Part shown: positions 8,001-15,910 of the stretch, piece by piece
How positions within the stretch are numbered: position 1 is the stretch's first letter
Layout of the letters: each line of letters begins with the position of its first letter
Source: Thiobacillus sp. UBA2186
Lineage (GTDB): Bacteria > Pseudomonadota > Gammaproteobacteria > Burkholderiales > Thiobacillaceae
Length of the DNA: 36,501 nucleotides
Direction of reading: 5' to 3'
Assembly (NCBI GenBank): GCA_002327405.1
Contig: DCVO01000157.1
Coordinates: 1 to 36,501, forward strand
Program-made: the position numbers and the translations under genes
Notes under the pieces: model-generated
Seen by the model: the letters and a program-made list of their open reading frames with translations, nothing else
The model's database searches: none
What the model was told of the DNA's origin: nothing

Positions 8001-11000
8001 CCATCCGCGAGAGCGGACAGGATATGGACGCGTTCTCGCACCGGGAAATCCTGCCCGACCACCTGCGCAAGGCAGTGAACTTCACGCTCAAGGCTTCCAG
8101 CAAGGAGGCCTATCTTCCGCTTGACGGCAGCAAGGCCGGCTGGCTGACGGTGGGCGAGGGCGCCGCCATCGAGCTGGAAGCGGGCGGCATACTCGACCTG
8201 ACCGCGGCGAACCACCAGTTGCAGGTGCTGGGCCGCCTGGCCGCGCCGGCCGGGGAAATCCGCCTGACCATGCTGGGCGACCCGAGCCAGCCGGGCGATC
8301 CCGGCTACGATGCCGCGCAGGCGATCTGGATCGGCGACAACGCGGAACTTCTCGCACCCGGCGCGGTGATCTACACGCCCAATGCCAGCGGACTGATCGA
8401 GGGCAGGGTACTGGATGCGGGCAAGGTGACGATGAAGGCGCAAAAGGGCTACGTGGTGGCCAAGAGCGGCGCGCTCATCGACGTGTCCGGCGTGGCGGCC
8501 GAGCTTGACATCGCCACGCCGGCGGCGCAGGGCTTTACCTACAGCCGCAAGACGGTGGCCGGCGCGGGCGGCGCGATCAATATCGCGGCGCGCGAGGGCA
8601 TGGTGCTGAATGCGGCCATGAACGCGACGGCCGCGCCCGGCGGCATCGGCGGCAGCCTGACACTGACCCTGGATCGCGGCAGCATGCCACCCCAAGAGGT
8701 ATTGCCGATCTATCCCGGCGCCAGCAACCGGCTCGGCTCGAACGATCCCGGCCGCCGCTGGAACATCGTGGTGGGCGACAGCTATGGCGGCCTGGCCGAC
8801 GGCCTCGCGCCCGGCGATTCCATCGACGCGGCGGCGCCCGGCGAGGTGCGCATGGGCGCGCAGCAGGTCGCTGACGCCGGCTTCGCTTCGTTGGAGCTGA
8901 ACGCCGAGCATGGCATCGCCTTCGAGGGCGATGTCGATGTGAACCTCGACCGCGTGCTGGTGCTGAACGCGCCCGCCATCGAAAGCGACGGCGGCAGTGT
9001 GAACCTGTCCGCCGCCTACGCTGGTCTGGGCAACACGACGAACTATGCGCAGCGCCAGGTGCAGCAGGCGGCCGTGGCCGGCCTCGGCGACCTGAACGTG
9101 TCGGCGCAGCACATCGACCTCAACGGCTTCCTGAGCCTGCAGGGTTTCGACGGCGTGAACCTGACCAGCGCGGGCGACATCCGCGCCGTGGGCGTGATTC
9201 CGTCAAGTTCTGCGCCGTATCCCGCGGGCGGGCTGGCGGCGACCGGCACGGTGACGTTCACCGCGCGCCAGGTCTATCCGGCCACGCTCACCGATTACGC
9301 CATCGACGTGCAGGGCGCCGGCGGCAAGGCGGTATTCGCGGGTAACGGCGTGCCTTCTCCGGTGCTGTCCGCCGCCGGCAAGCTGGTGGTACAGGCGGAA
9401 ACCATCGAGCAGGGCGGCGTCATCAAGGCGCCCATGGGCGAGATCGTGCTGGCTGCGGACGACACGCTTACCTTGATGCCGGGCAGCCTGACCAGCGTGT
9501 CCGCCGAGGGCCAGGTGATTCCCTTCGGCGGTACTGTGCTGACCGGGCGCCGCTGGGTGTACACCGTGAACGGCCTGAGCCGTGAACTGGCGGCGCCGGA
9601 AAAGGCCGTCGAGCTTTCGGCGCCTGCCGTCGAGGTGGCCGAGGGCGCGACGGTGGACGTGAGCGGCGGCGGCGATCTCGCAGCCTACGAATGGATACCG
9701 GGGCTGGGCGGCTCGGAGGACGTACTGGCCGCGGCCGATTTCCCCGACACCTACGCCATCCTGCCCGGCTACAACAGCGCGTTCGCGCCGCTGGACCATC
9801 AGTACATGGATGGCGCGACGCTGCCGCTGGCAGGCGAGTCGGTCTACCTGAGCGGCGTGCCCAATCTTGCGGCCGGCTATTACACCCTGCTGCCGGCGCG
9901 TTATGCCCTGCTGCCCGGCGCCTTTGCCGTGACGGCGCTGCCGGGCCATGCCGACATGGTGCCCAGCCAGAACACCGTGCGCGTCGATGGCGCGGCGGTG
10001 GTGGCGGGACAGTCCGCCGTCATGCTCGCCGACGGCAGCCTGGTCGATGTCGGCCGGCGCGGCGGCTATCTCGTCGAATCCGGAAGCCTGGTGCGCCAGC
10101 GCTCGCAATACCTGACCACGCTGGCTTCCGATTTCTACAAGGACACCGTTTACCGCCTGCCGGGCGACGCCGGCCGCGTCAGCATCGAGGCAGCCACCTC
10201 GCTGGTGTTCGAGGGCGCGCTCGCCGCGAGCCACGCGGAGGCTTATCTCGGCGCGATGGTGGACCTGTCTGCACCGAGGCTCGCGGTGGTGTCCGACGAC
10301 GCAACCGCATTGCCCGGCTACCTGACCCTGAGCGTGGACATGCTCAATGCGCTGGGCGCGGAGAGCCTGCTGCTGGGCGGCGTGCGCAGGCAGACCGAAC
10401 TCGGTACCTGGGTCAGCGTGGGCAGCGAGGAAGTGCTGCTGGCCAACGACGCCGCGCATCCGCTGCAGGGGCCCGAAGTCATGCTCGCCGCGCGCGATGC
10501 GGCCACGCTGGCGGACGGCTCGGCCATCAACAGCACCGGCGCCGCGTCCACCAGCGAACGGCGGCTGACCATCGGCTACAGCGCCTCGCCGTTGCTCGAT
10601 ATCAACGGCGACGGCAGCGTGAATGATGCCGATGGCGCTGCGTTGGGTTCCGACCTCAACTACGACGGATTGAAGAACCTCGACGACGTGGCGATTAGCG
10701 CCCTGGGCGCGGGCTACGATTACAAAACCGCGGACGGTTCCCCGCGCCAGGCGAACCGCAACGACCTTGCCGCGGCATTCGCCATCGGCGACCTCAACGG
10801 CGATCGCAGGATCGACCTGGCCGACCTCGACGGCGTGGACGGCGACGGCGCGCTGGTCGCGGTGGCCAGCGCCGGCGGCCTCGAGGTCGTGCGCCAGAAT
10901 ACGGACAGCGACCGCGGCGTGCTGAACGCGGCGGCAAACGCACTGATCGGCGGCTATGCCGTGATCCTCGACGCCACCAAGGACAATCTTTCCGCCGCCA

Positions 11001-14000
11001 AGCCCGTGGTCGCCGAGGGCGGCCAGTTGACCATCGGCGCGGGCCGCATCAGCTTCGGCGCGATGCCGTCGGGCACGCCCGGCCTCACGCTGGCCGACGA
11101 TGCGCTGAAGGATCTGCTCGGCAGCGTGGGCGACCTGGTGCTGCGCAGCTACACCACGCTGGACATCCACGGCGACCTGGATATGCAGCAGATGCTGGCG
11201 GAGCTGAGGCTGGAAAACCCCGCGCTCGAAGCGCCGCATCTGCGGCTGCAGGCGGCGGGCATCGCCGGCTACGGCGGCGATGCGGTGCTGCAGGCGAGCG
11301 TGCTTGAACTCAACAATGTTTCCGGCGCGGCCTTTAGCGCGCCGACGCTTTCCGACGGCACGGTGCTGACGCCGGGCGCGGGATCGCTGACTCTGCTGGG
11401 CGACGAAGTGAGACTCGGCGACGGCGCATTCAGGATTGCGGGCTACACGGATGCCGGCATCCGCGCCGGCAGCGGCATCGTTGCCGCAGGCACGGGCAGC
11501 CTGAACACGGATGGCAATCTGACGCTTGCCGGCCCGCGCATAGCCGCAATGGACGGCGCCGTGTATGTCTTCGATGCGGGCGGCGACCTGAAAACGGAGA
11601 AACTGGATTCGCTGCCCGGCGCCGAGCCGGCGGCAGCCGGCATCATTGCAAGCCTGAGCTTCATGGGCGAGAACGTCGAGCACGGCGGCGTGGTGGAGGC
11701 TCCGGTCGGGGAAGTTTCCTTCCTGGCGCGCAGCGGGGACGTGAAGTTGCTCGCGGGCAGCGAAGTCCTGGCCCAAGGCAGGACGGCGGACATCTTCGAC
11801 GAGAAGGTGGCATTGCCGGGCGGTACGGTGCGGATGGAGTCGGCAAGCGGCAACGTCATCACTGAAGCCGGCAGCATGGTCGATGTTTCCGCGGCGGGCG
11901 CCGACGCGGGCCGCGTCGAAGTCGCGGCTGTCAACGGTTATTTCCGCAGCGAAGGGCAGTTGCTGGGCGAGGCCGCGGCGCTGTTGAACGCGGAGGGCGA
12001 GACCATCGCCGATGCCGGCAGGGGCGGGGTGTTCCGCATGGATGTGTTGTCCCTGCATGACGCCGGCGCGACCGGCAGCGGGGACGATTTCTCGGCCGTG
12101 AACGCGGCGCTGGGCAGCGGTTTCGGCGGCGAACGCAACATCCGCGTGCGCAGCGGCGACATCGTCGTGGCCGCAACGGACACGGTCGGCGCGCAAAAAG
12201 TGTATCTGAGCGCGGACGCGGGCGCGATCGACGTTTACGGCACGCTCGACGCATCCGGCGCCAAGGGCGGCGAGGTCGGCCTTTTCGCCAGCGGGGACGT
12301 GACGCTGCGCAGCGGCGCTGAATTGCTGGCGCGGGGCCTGGCCGACACCGAGAGCGCGGCGGGCACGGCCGGCCGCGGCGGCACGGTGATCCTGTCCAGC
12401 GAGTCGGGCAGCCTGGGCACCGAGGCAGGTTCGCTGATCGACGTGTCGGGCGACCAGGCCGGCGATGTCATGGGCATGGACGGCCGCGTGCATTTGCGCG
12501 CGGCGCGCAACGCGGCGGGCAACGACCTCGCCATCGCCGCGCTGGACGGCGAAATCACCGGCGCGCGCGAAATCCTGGCCGAGGCGGTGAAGGTCTATTC
12601 CGGCTACGCCAAGATCGACAAGGGCACGTCGAGCGGGACCAAGCTCGGCTTCAATACGGTCAACAGCGAGAACAACGCCTTCATGGCGGACGCCGCCGGC
12701 ATCGCCACTCGTCTCGGCATGGACGGCAATGCCGCCTTCCGCGTCACGCCGGGGGTGGAGGTGCGCAGCGACGGCAACCTGGAAGTGACCAGCGACTGGA
12801 ACTTGTGGTGGTCGGCTTCGACCGTGGGGACATCGGCTGTGCGCAGCAACAAGCCGATGGTGCTGACCTTGCGGGCGGCGGGCGACCTGGACATCAAGGG
12901 TTCCATCAACGATGCCTTCTGGGCCGGGAAGATGACGGGGCTGACGACTGAGACGCTGCGCCCGCTCTCCGACCATGTCCTGAAGAGCGGTCCGTCGAGC
13001 AGCTATAACCTGGCCGCCGGCGCGGACATGGCGGCGGCGAATCCCTTCGCCGTGGTGGAGGGGGCCGGCGATTTCTCGCTGGCCGCCGGCAAGTTCATCC
13101 GCACCGGCACCGGGGAAATCCGCATTGCCTCGGGCGGCGACGTGCAGCTCAAGGGCAGCGATTCCGTAATCTACACGGCGGGAACCCCGGCGCCCGCCGT
13201 GGATGGCTTTAACAATCCCCAGGCCACGCTGAAACCATCCTATACCAACGGCGGCGGCGACATTCTGATCAGCGCGCTGGGCGACATCGTGGCGGCGGCG
13301 CCGGTCGAAACCGCGGCCGCGCCCGCCATTACGCAATGGCTGTTCCGCCATGCGCAAAACCGCATCGTCGGCGGCGTGAAGCAGACATATCCCAATCCGC
13401 AGACCACCTGGTGGGTACGTTACGATAAATTCCGCCAGGGTATCGGCACGCTGGGCGGCGGCGACATCAGCGTGGAAGGGGGCGGCGATATCGTCAACCT
13501 GTGGCTGTCCGCGCCCACCAATGCGCGCCTGGGCGGCGACCGCCTGGCCGAGCCGGATCCGGCCAACCTGGTCGTGCTGGGCGGCGGCGACATCCGTGTG
13601 GACGCGGGCGGCGATGTCACGAATGGCCTGGTGTACGTGGCCATGGGCGAGGCTGAAATCGAGGCCGGCGGCAACCTGGATCAGCGCATCGCGATGCAGG
13701 ACGGGCAGGTTCAGGCCAGTGCGCTGGGCTCGGTCGCGATAAACGAAGTATTCGATCCCATGGTCACGGCGCAGAACAGGGAGGGCGGCCTGCAGGGCAA
13801 CAATGCCAACGCCTTCGAGTTCTATTTCCATGACTATGCCGCCGCTGCGTCGGTCGAGGCGCTGTCGGTGACGGATTCGGTCACGCTTGCCAGCATGAAC
13901 AGCCGGGTCTATCCGGGCACGCTGAAGGCTTACGCGCTTTCCGGCGACATTCTGGTGCAGGATGCGCTGACGCTCTATCCCAGCGCCGAGGGGCAACTGG

Positions 14001-15775
14001 TGCTGGCGGCCGGCGGTTCGGTCGGTATCGACAAGCTGCTGGTGATGTCGGATTACGCGCCGGAGAACATTCCCGGGCTGCTCGATCCGGTGATCACGAC
14101 TTCGGCGATCCCGTCGCTGGGGGGCTACCAGGATTATCGCTCGCACGACCCGAGCCTGCTGCATCTGAACGATGAGGAGGCGGTGCGTATTTACGCGCTG
14201 GCCGGCGACGTCGCGGGCACCTCCGCTTCCGCCAACCTGGTGACGCCCAAGCCTGCGATCGTGCAGGCGGGCAGGGACGTGCGCGATCTTTCCATGGTGA
14301 TCCAGAATCTGGCCGCGGACGACATCAGCCGGATATCGGCCGGGCGCGACGTGCGCCTCCCGGACGGCTTCGATCTGAGCACCGGCAACGTGGGCGCCAA
14401 CAGTGCCTCCATCGAGATCGGCGGGCCGGGCTACCTGATGGTGCTGGCCGGGCGCGATGTCGACCTGGGCAGTTCCAAAGGGCTGCTGTCCGTGGGCAAC
14501 GAGTACAACACCTATCTGGATGCGCAGGGCGCGGACATGATGATCCTGGCGGGATTGGGCATGAAGGACGGACAGCCGCGGCTGCCGGCTTATCAAACCT
14601 TTGCTGACCGTTACCTGGCGCCGGACAGCGAGGCGCTGACCGACCTGTACGCCGAGTTCGGCTACCGTGCGCGCAAGGACACGGCGGTGCAGGTGCTGGC
14701 CGACCATCCCGAACTGGATCCCGCTGATCCCGCCGACCTGGCGGCGATCGAGGCCTACCTGGACGGGGAATATGCGGTGCAGGTGCTGGCGCGCAAGAAC
14801 GAGCTGTGGTCCGGGTTCCATGCCATGCCGCTGGAAGCGCAGGTCACCCGCGTGTTTTTCAACGAACTGCAGGAGGCGGGCAAGGATTTCAATGAGGCGA
14901 TCGGCGAGCGCAGCGCGGAGGACGCCCAGCGCGGCTACGACGCGGTGGCGGCGCTGTTCCCGTCCACCGATGCCAGCCAGCCCGTGAGCTATGCCGGCGA
15001 CGTGAATTTCTACTTCAGCCAGGTGCGCTCCAACCGCGGCGGCGACGTGGAAATCTTCGCGCCTGGCGGGCTCGTGAACGTCGGTCTCGCCAGCAGCGGA
15101 AAACTCAGCAAGAGCGAGGCCGAGTTGGGCCTGTTCACCATCCGCGGCGGCGATATCCGCGCCTACGTGCATGACGACTTCCTGGTGAACCAGTCGCGCG
15201 TCTTCACCCTGGGCGGCGGCGACATCCTGTTGTGGTCGGACGAGGGCGACATCGATGCCGGCAAGGGCGCCAAGACGGCCGCCGCCGCACCGCCGCCGCA
15301 ACTGCGCGTGGAAGGCGGACGCATCTTCTTCGATATTTCCGGATCGGTGTCGGGCAGCGGCATCGCCGGCCTCAATACCAGCCGCGGCAATCCGCGCGAC
15401 GACGGCTATCTGATCGCGCCCAATGGCGAGATCAACGCCGGCGACGCGGGCATCCGCTCCGCAGGCAATCTTTCCATTGCCGCAATCCGCGTGGTCGGCG
15501 CCGACAACATCCAGGTGGGCGGCATTTCCACCGGCGTGCCGGTTTCCGACACCGGCGGCCTTGCAGCCGGACTCAGCGGCACCAGCGGGCTGGCGGATGC
15601 GGGCGGAGGTGACGGCGCGGCCAAGGCGCTGTCCGATTCGGCTTCCAGCGCAGAGAAGGCGGCGCAGTTGGCGAAGGAAGCCCTCGCCGGCTTCGCGCCG
15701 AGCTTCATCACTGTCGACATCCTCGGCTTCGGTTGCGAAGGCGATGACAAGAACTGTGACAGTCGCGGTATCTGA
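5072..15775 (+). CDS. Giant two-partner-secretion exoprotein (TpsA; filamentous haemagglutinin-like adhesin)
   Basis: A 3567-residue secreted or surface protein, partner of the pore at 2375. Residues 1-29 (MNANLFRLVFNKALG, then RSRGKG) are an extended signal-peptide region (ESPR). Residues 40-59 are encoded by a REP pair. The hydrophobic core is 61-73 (VMAALLVSLPAMA), with cleavage expected before Gln74. The haemagglutinin activity/TPS domain covers about 80-270, with NQNGILFANGAQVNVGG near residue 169. Long repetitive beta-helix sequence rich in GGDI motifs follows. Calcium-loop motifs lie at about 1843-1930 (DINGDGSVNDAD and DLNGDRRIDLADLDGVDGDG). A more helical segment at about 3170-3330 fits large betaproteobacterial haemagglutinins (possibly DUF3739). 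The C-terminus has a Cys3555-x6-Cys3562 pair. I chose the ATG at 5072, with purines GGGGAACGAG before it; the earlier in-frame ATG at 5045 lies inside a REP. Confidence 0.93.
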   Translation: MNANLFRLVFNKALGMLVPVHEAARSRGKGGGVGGERDVVGRHTHAAADVDAGKGLPTCAVMAALLVSLPAMAQLPVACGGGACGVNPNPVNFVTSGAAGYAINGTQGIVTQTTDKAILNWQSFNVGAGYSMVFNQPGANSAALNRIWQGNASVIAGAIQANGQIYLINQNGILFANGAQVNVGGLVASALDIDDAVFLHPNGLFSLTDEAGNVRPAFQWTGTAEGFAGSLVKVEPDAELAAALGGAIMLFAPQVVNQGTIHTREGQAVLAAGGKIYLSAPPGSEGLPENSPFRGLAGMLVEVDPFVDPADSSVKLSGTVLNDTLGQIIAERGNATLVALAVNQMGRVTATSSVNYKGSVRLLAREKAAYDPAFTAEKVLSATDTGEAVLGENSVTEVLPELESSQTITDGQVFNPSTVEVAGGSVTMGKNASIVAPGGHVTLSAQELGTLFAGGDGSDNGHRIYMAEGSLIDVSGLTDVELDMARNFIEVELRGTELRDNPLNRDGYLRGKKVWVDIRNLPDPELADVSGYVNQIGRGIGEKLSAGGTVTMRSEGDIVQRQGSVIDISGGSLAYNGGYGYASQLVSQGQAFNIGDAPADRIYDGIVGLYTYTDPKWGVTTTVRMPLTMQYYDGYVQGQNAGTLNMVARAYALDGELVAQTVTGPYQRQAPNADGSAPALDQLPAAGTLVIGDASQAGVTGGDMKTPDVLLSSTYTALPEGFDANSSLPSGYWDGFVLSTQKLNDSGVGHIAVYSNGSITVAEDGALNLPAFGSLTLAGEKVAVNADIVTPGGAINLVSQQTATTTDFADTGVTVGEGVTLSVAGLWTNDALPDSDFSAPVVLNGGNIAIRSVSGVNLEAGSVLDADGGAWYTSARKLKGGKGGNIDIAAADSAPVLNGELRAWGMSQGGTLKLKAPALTVGTAARGVWGELVLDPGYFSGKGFGAYVLEGVNSVSVEDGAQVSPYQTNLVLNPDFAIRESGQDMDAFSHREILPDHLRKAVNFTLKASSKEAYLPLDGSKAGWLTVGEGAAIELEAGGILDLTAANHQLQVLGRLAAPAGEIRLTMLGDPSQPGDPGYDAAQAIWIGDNAELLAPGAVIYTPNASGLIEGRVLDAGKVTMKAQKGYVVAKSGALIDVSGVAAELDIATPAAQGFTYSRKTVAGAGGAINIAAREGMVLNAAMNATAAPGGIGGSLTLTLDRGSMPPQEVLPIYPGASNRLGSNDPGRRWNIVVGDSYGGLADGLAPGDSIDAAAPGEVRMGAQQVADAGFASLELNAEHGIAFEGDVDVNLDRVLVLNAPAIESDGGSVNLSAAYAGLGNTTNYAQRQVQQAAVAGLGDLNVSAQHIDLNGFLSLQGFDGVNLTSAGDIRAVGVIPSSSAPYPAGGLAATGTVTFTARQVYPATLTDYAIDVQGAGGKAVFAGNGVPSPVLSAAGKLVVQAETIEQGGVIKAPMGEIVLAADDTLTLMPGSLTSVSAEGQVIPFGGTVLTGRRWVYTVNGLSRELAAPEKAVELSAPAVEVAEGATVDVSGGGDLAAYEWIPGLGGSEDVLAAADFPDTYAILPGYNSAFAPLDHQYMDGATLPLAGESVYLSGVPNLAAGYYTLLPARYALLPGAFAVTALPGHADMVPSQNTVRVDGAAVVAGQSAVMLADGSLVDVGRRGGYLVESGSLVRQRSQYLTTLASDFYKDTVYRLPGDAGRVSIEAATSLVFEGALAASHAEAYLGAMVDLSAPRLAVVSDDATALPGYLTLSVDMLNALGAESLLLGGVRRQTELGTWVSVGSEEVLLANDAAHPLQGPEVMLAARDAATLADGSAINSTGAASTSERRLTIGYSASPLLDINGDGSVNDADGAALGSDLNYDGLKNLDDVAISALGAGYDYKTADGSPRQANRNDLAAAFAIGDLNGDRRIDLADLDGVDGDGALVAVASAGGLEVVRQNTDSDRGVLNAAANALIGGYAVILDATKDNLSAAKPVVAEGGQLTIGAGRISFGAMPSGTPGLTLADDALKDLLGSVGDLVLRSYTTLDIHGDLDMQQMLAELRLENPALEAPHLRLQAAGIAGYGGDAVLQASVLELNNVSGAAFSAPTLSDGTVLTPGAGSLTLLGDEVRLGDGAFRIAGYTDAGIRAGSGIVAAGTGSLNTDGNLTLAGPRIAAMDGAVYVFDAGGDLKTEKLDSLPGAEPAAAGIIASLSFMGENVEHGGVVEAPVGEVSFLARSGDVKLLAGSEVLAQGRTADIFDEKVALPGGTVRMESASGNVITEAGSMVDVSAAGADAGRVEVAAVNGYFRSEGQLLGEAAALLNAEGETIADAGRGGVFRMDVLSLHDAGATGSGDDFSAVNAALGSGFGGERNIRVRSGDIVVAATDTVGAQKVYLSADAGAIDVYGTLDASGAKGGEVGLFASGDVTLRSGAELLARGLADTESAAGTAGRGGTVILSSESGSLGTEAGSLIDVSGDQAGDVMGMDGRVHLRAARNAAGNDLAIAALDGEITGAREILAEAVKVYSGYAKIDKGTSSGTKLGFNTVNSENNAFMADAAGIATRLGMDGNAAFRVTPGVEVRSDGNLEVTSDWNLWWSASTVGTSAVRSNKPMVLTLRAAGDLDIKGSINDAFWAGKMTGLTTETLRPLSDHVLKSGPSSSYNLAAGADMAAANPFAVVEGAGDFSLAAGKFIRTGTGEIRIASGGDVQLKGSDSVIYTAGTPAPAVDGFNNPQATLKPSYTNGGGDILISALGDIVAAAPVETAAAPAITQWLFRHAQNRIVGGVKQTYPNPQTTWWVRYDKFRQGIGTLGGGDISVEGGGDIVNLWLSAPTNARLGGDRLAEPDPANLVVLGGGDIRVDAGGDVTNGLVYVAMGEAEIEAGGNLDQRIAMQDGQVQASALGSVAINEVFDPMVTAQNREGGLQGNNANAFEFYFHDYAAAASVEALSVTDSVTLASMNSRVYPGTLKAYALSGDILVQDALTLYPSAEGQLVLAAGGSVGIDKLLVMSDYAPENIPGLLDPVITTSAIPSLGGYQDYRSHDPSLLHLNDEEAVRIYALAGDVAGTSASANLVTPKPAIVQAGRDVRDLSMVIQNLAADDISRISAGRDVRLPDGFDLSTGNVGANSASIEIGGPGYLMVLAGRDVDLGSSKGLLSVGNEYNTYLDAQGADMMILAGLGMKDGQPRLPAYQTFADRYLAPDSEALTDLYAEFGYRARKDTAVQVLADHPELDPADPADLAAIEAYLDGEYAVQVLARKNELWSGFHAMPLEAQVTRVFFNELQEAGKDFNEAIGERSAEDAQRGYDAVAALFPSTDASQPVSYAGDVNFYFSQVRSNRGGDVEIFAPGGLVNVGLASSGKLSKSEAELGLFTIRGGDIRAYVHDDFLVNQSRVFTLGGGDILLWSDEGDIDAGKGAKTAAAAPPPQLRVEGGRIFFDISGSVSGSGIAGLNTSRGNPRDDGYLIAPNGEINAGDAGIRSAGNLSIAAIRVVGADNIQVGGISTGVPVSDTGGLAAGLSGTSGLADAGGGDGAAKALSDSASSAEKAAQLAKEALAGFAPSFITVDILGFGCEGDDKNCDSRGI
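5189..5248. repeat. REP pair inserted in frame within the tpsA signal-peptide region
   Basis: 5189-5212 is a perfect A-type REP that reads as Val-Gly-Arg-His-Thr-His-Ala-Ala (residues 40-47). 5222-5248 is a B-type REP with small changes (GATGCCGGC, ending CTGC rather than CTAC) that reads as residues 51-59. The 60-bp span is a multiple of three, so the frame stays open. The change of CTAC to CTGC in the B unit is one of a few departures from consensus. Confidence 0.93.
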
Positions 15776-15798
15776 GCCGGACTGAACGGCGGCCATGA

Positions 15799-15838
15799 CG
15801 CGTGCATGAGTCTTTCGGCTCGTGCACGCGTTTTTTTT
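15799..15838 (+). terminator. Rho-independent terminator after tpsA
   Basis: A 12-bp stem (CGCGTGCATGAG pairing with CTCGTGCACGCG, one G-T wobble) has an 8-base loop and is followed by eight T. It lies 23 bases past the tpsA stop and suggests the glycosyltransferase gene is transcribed at least partly on its own. Confidence 0.92.
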
Positions 15839-15910
15839 GTAACGGGGTGTGATGAGAACTGCAATTTCGTTCCGGCATTATGCGCAGGCAGAAGCACATG
15901 GAGAATCAGC

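Noticed and set aside
6776..9112. Open frame of 778 codons antisense to tpsA
   Set aside because: Same reason: composition typical of a mirror frame and no recognisable domain.
9203..15796. Very long open frame (about 2200 codons) antisense to tpsA
   Set aside because: It is an antisense shadow of a G+C-rich, repetitive gene: His/Arg/Ala-biased composition, no signal peptide or domain, while the plus strand has clear TpsA motifs.
15806..15910. Earlier start of the GT41 gene
   Set aside because: The region forms the tpsA terminator; the ATG at 15911 has GGAG at proper spacing.
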